Assembly: GCA_016180645.1 (NCBI GenBank)
Contig: JACPAV010000002.1
Span: 300,628 to 364,627, forward strand
DNA: 64,000 bases
Direction of reading: 5' to 3'
Source of the DNA: Nitrospirota bacterium
Lineage (GTDB): Bacteria > JACPQY01
Positions 63,535 through 64,000 of the stretch are shown in pieces (within the stretch, counting starts at the first letter, position 1; every line of letters starts with the position of its first letter). The notes beneath the pieces are model-generated. The model did no database searches. It saw only the letters and a list, made by a program, of their open reading frames with translations, and was not told where the DNA came from. The translations under genes were made by a program, and so were the position numbers.

Positions 63535-64000
63535 GTGGCCGAACGCCTCCGACGATACTGTCCCTGGTCGGTTGCGGCTTTCTGGCTCCTTTTCTACCTC
63601 GCGCATCCTTATCGGATTCTCGTCGACGACACGACCTACCGCGGGATTCTGGAGAACAAGTTCTTCCACTACCACATCGAGCAACGCTACTCGCGCCTCC
63701 TGCACGACGGGCTGCTGTATCTCCAGGGATTCCTCTTCGAGCCGTCCATGCAAAAGGCGATGTTCGTGGCGATTCTCCTGCATCTGCTGACGGGATGGAT
63801 CACGTGGAGAAGGGTGATCCCGGCGCTCCCCTCACGGAGCCAGGTCCCTGCGCTCATGGGCCTCGTCGCCTTCCTTCTCCATCCGGTCTCGATGCAAACA
63901 GTGGTTCATGTGTCCCAGAGCGGCGAAGTCCTCGGCGGCGTCTTTCTGGCTCTCTCGCTGGCTGTCTTCTTCCGAGCTCATTCTTCCGATCCTTTGCCTC
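63535..64000 (+). CDS. Paralogue of the preceding membrane protein, cut by the window edge
   Basis: The frame is open from GTG 63535 (VAERLRRYCPWSVAAFWLLF) to the last base, 155 codons. It follows the preceding protein closely: LLFYLAHPYR/LAFYLTYPYR, RGILENKFF/RGILENRYF, KAMFVAILLHLL/KAMLVSMILHLL, LLHPVSMQTVVHVSQ/MLHPIALQTTVHVSQ and LALSLAVFFRAHS/VALSLAVFFRARS. I set the start at 63535 from this alignment; a GTG at 63463 would add 24 residues. The rest of the gene is outside the window. Confidence 0.75.
   Translation, partial: MAERLRRYCPWSVAAFWLLFYLAHPYRILVDDTTYRGILENKFFHYHIEQRYSRLLHDGLLYLQGFLFEPSMQKAMFVAILLHLLTGWITWRRVIPALPSRSQVPALMGLVAFLLHPVSMQTVVHVSQSGEVLGGVFLALSLAVFFRAHSSDPLP

Overview
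The window is GC-rich bacterial chromosomal DNA, dense with genes. Several products have lipoprotein or Sec signals, and there is a ComEC channel, a periplasmic-binding-type lipoprotein-activator homologue and an NfeD/slipin pair. Together these suggest a diderm (Gram-negative type) bacterium of deltaproteobacterial or candidate-phylum grade; no rRNA or tRNA is visible, so I cannot place it more precisely. Several good sigma-70-like -10 boxes lie only 5-14 nt before start codons, so leaderless or nearly leaderless mRNAs may be common.

Region by region. (1) 1-5.4 kb, minus strand: grpE-dnaK-dnaJ chaperone operon followed by a TPR plus periplasmic-binding protein that runs off the left edge. 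(2) 5.6-11 kb: an accessory zone with a DUF6883/DUF4926 gene pair, a DUF2283 gene behind a broken toxin, a truncated hicA, a repeat-bracketed DUF2971 gene and a PD-(D/E)XK nuclease. (3) 11.2-19 kb: rfbA, rfbB, uvrC, comEC and a UDP-sulfoquinovose-synthase-like gene, then a 25-codon scrap of a second enolase. (4) 19.1-21.8 kb: cysteine desulfurase, a second DUF6883/DUF4926 pair, a RelB/RelE-like pair and interspersed repeats. (5) 21.8-29.4 kb, minus strand: a tightly packed six-gene operon dndC, dndD, a small gene, a DndE-HerA fusion, a GHKL ATPase and a methyltransferase-like gene. This is an unusual Dnd-type (DNA phosphorothioation) defence island and the most interesting locus here. (6) 29.8-38 kb: enolase, small membrane proteins, a DciA-like protein, a rhodanese, nfeD/slipin, a methyltransferase and two envelope proteins. 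(7) 38-49.5 kb: gatC, gatA, then purine and pyrimidine genes purD, cutA, purE, tsaC, a DUF1015 gene, purQ, purL, purF and pyrE. (8) 49.6-64 kb: a low-GC pair (TPR membrane protein and repeat lipoprotein), an SDR, a formyltransferase, a copper-monooxygenase-like lipoprotein, an SCP2-type thiolase, a GH2 lipoprotein and two tandem polytopic TPR proteins, the last cut by the right edge.

How the genes work together. DndC and DndD with a DndE-like domain would make phosphorothioate DNA. dndA is missing, and the nearby cysteine desulfurase could supply sulfur. The HerA, GHKL and methyltransferase-like genes replace the usual dndFGH restriction genes. The purine block covers several IMP pathway steps, but no purS is seen beside purQ/purL.

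Repeats are a second theme: palindromic REP-like elements, 7-bp tandem arrays at six places (one inside a coding region), a double-hairpin element with fully compensated stems before purD and pyrE, and GC-rich repeats inserted in frame in gatA and an SDR gene.
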